Shown in pieces: positions 63,195-64,000 of a DNA stretch of 64,000 bases. The translations under genes and the position numbers were made by a program. Within the stretch, counting starts at the first letter, position 1. Each line of letters begins with the position of its first letter. Source of the stretch: Ktedonospora formicarum (GTDB lineage Bacteria; Chloroflexota; Ktedonobacteria; Ktedonobacterales; Ktedonobacteraceae); NCBI RefSeq assembly GCF_016587355.1, contig NZ_BNJF01000003.1:248001-312000 (forward strand). The letters are read 5' to 3'. The notes under the pieces were generated by a model. It did not search any database and was not told the origin of the DNA. It saw only the letters and a program-made list of their open reading frames with translations.

Positions 63195-63725
63195 ATGCCA
63201 ACACGCACGGAAATTCTGGAAAACCTTAGCAGATCGCAAGAGCAACTCTTTATCCACTTCCGGGCATTGACACCTGAAGAACTGGAACGCCCATGTACAA
63301 AGAGTGCGCTCCCAAATGGCAAGCCCTGGCGACCAAAGGATCACCTCGCGCATCTAGCGTTTATCGAACGAAAATTTCAGGGGATGATCCGCCTAACCAT
63401 CGAGGGCGAGACTGATCCGATTGGCTTTCGTACCAGGGTAGGCACGACAAATCTGGAAGAAGTGATTGCCTGGGTTCATCAACAGAATCAAGTCTATGTC
63501 GATGAGCATGCTGGCGACAGTCTGGAAGAAATATTTGCCAACCTGACCGCCACACGCCAGAAGAGTCTGGAACTCCTTGAGGAGCTTACCGACGAGCAGC
63601 TTACACTTCCCGTTCCTGGGGCTCCCTGGGCTGATGGAACCATTGGTGGTGTGTTGATTACCAATGCATCTCACTCAGTGATGCATACTACCTGGATCGA
63701 GGAAGGACTCCAGCAGCAGGCATAA
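63195..63725 (+). CDS. DinB-superfamily (ClbS/DfsB-like) four-helix protein
   Basis: A 176-aa protein: MPTRTEILENLSRSQEQLFI, LTPEELERP, then WRPKDHLAHLAFIERKFQGM with a His on the first motif helix, LEEIFANLTATRQKSLELLE, and the late ASHSVMHTTWIEE with the paired His residues. These His positions bind a metal in DinB-fold enzymes (thiol transferases and hydrolases). GGAGG four bases before the ATG fixes the start. It is monocistronic. The reaction is unknown. Confidence 0.82.
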   Translation: MPTRTEILENLSRSQEQLFIHFRALTPEELERPCTKSALPNGKPWRPKDHLAHLAFIERKFQGMIRLTIEGETDPIGFRTRVGTTNLEEVIAWVHQQNQVYVDEHAGDSLEEIFANLTATRQKSLELLEELTDEQLTLPVPGAPWADGTIGGVLITNASHSVMHTTWIEEGLQQQA

Positions 63726-63830
63726 ACGTGTGAAATTTTTCAAAGCCCACTGCTCTATCTTGAGCTTCCCCCAGTCTGGTCCAGTCGGGAAACATGGATT
63801 ATACGAGAAAGGATGCAAGGGGAATGGATC

Positions 63831-64000
63831 ATGCCGAAAGAGCAAAGAACACTCACGAAAGCATGTAAGCTTGAAGGGTTACGATTGGCTGAGACGAGCG
63901 GAAAGTCCATCAGCGAAATAACTCGTGATCTGGGAGTAAATGATAGTGCCATTCAACAGTGGGAGAAATGGAAAAAAGAAGGAGATCTCAAACAAGAGCG
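63831..64000 (+). CDS. IS3-family OrfA (transposase helix-turn-helix), cut by window end
   Basis: MPKEQRTLTKACKLEGLRLA, then ETSGKSISEITRDLGVNDSA and IQQWEKWKKEGD is the helix-turn-helix and start of the leucine zipper of IS3-type OrfA. The frame is open to the last base. OrfB should follow outside the window. GGGGAATGG precedes the ATG. The bases before it (CTTCCCCCAGTCTGGTCC, 63764-63781) may include the left end of the element. Confidence 0.75.
   Translation, partial: MPKEQRTLTKACKLEGLRLAETSGKSISEITRDLGVNDSAIQQWEKWKKEGDLKQE

Overview
The window looks like chromosome of a soil-type, Ktedonobacteria-like member of the Chloroflexota. This is inferred from gene content only: large hypothetical gaps, many insertion-sequence families, XRE-NB-ARC-TPR proteins, VOC and DUF1349-type proteins, and a group II intron. 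No rRNA, tRNA or single-copy marker is present to confirm it. Roughly half of the window is conserved single-copy genes. The rest is mobile DNA, dispersed repeats and gene remnants.

Layout. 0-6.7 kb: a small repeated protein family, a HAD hydrolase, an IS5-type element, a degraded NUDIX gene, a secreted peptidoglycan-binding-like protein, and a membrane protein with a (frameshifted) TetR regulator. 6.8-17.5 kb: mobile DNA (IS1182 with a 5-bp target duplication, an IS5/IS427-like element, IS630, an esterase gene, and a tnpB gene split by a complete group II intron). 17.5-32 kb: a dispersed-repeat zone holding at least four copies of an unrecognised 24-33-codon open reading frame. Between them lie an AraC regulator, a DHFR/RibD-like reductase, an ECF sigma operon with an ABC exporter, and a VOC/monooxygenase pair. 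32-41.5 kb: a tandem-repeat peptide, a coiled-coil protein, a transmembrane XRE regulator with peptidoglycan-binding-like repeats, an XRE-NB-ARC-TPR protein cut by a tnpB remnant, and a sulfite-oxidase-like/reductase/DUF6510 operon. 41.7-48.4 kb: a sugar locus (GH3 beta-glucosidase, acetyltransferase, MATE transporter, sugar isomerase, AraC regulator). 49-51.4 kb: PAP2 remnant, ChrB-like protein, DUF1232 protein, CDF-like transporter. 52.8-59.5 kb: MmyB-type regulator divergent from a quinone oxidoreductase, then a MerR regulator leading a PaoABC-type molybdenum aldehyde oxidoreductase operon. 59.8-64 kb: a second IS1182 element, remnants, a DinB-like protein and the start of an IS3 OrfA.

Two points matter most to a reader. 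First, the short open reading frame at 17489, 19598, 21416 and 26997 keeps its frame and most of its residues while changing at synonymous positions, and it is followed by a conserved stem-loop block; this is the best candidate for something undescribed. Second, at least eight genes or remnants are broken by one-base indels, mostly in G or C runs of 3-6, where protein homology continues in the next frame. That pattern fits residual sequencing error at least as well as real decay, so the pseudogene calls at those loci are provisional.
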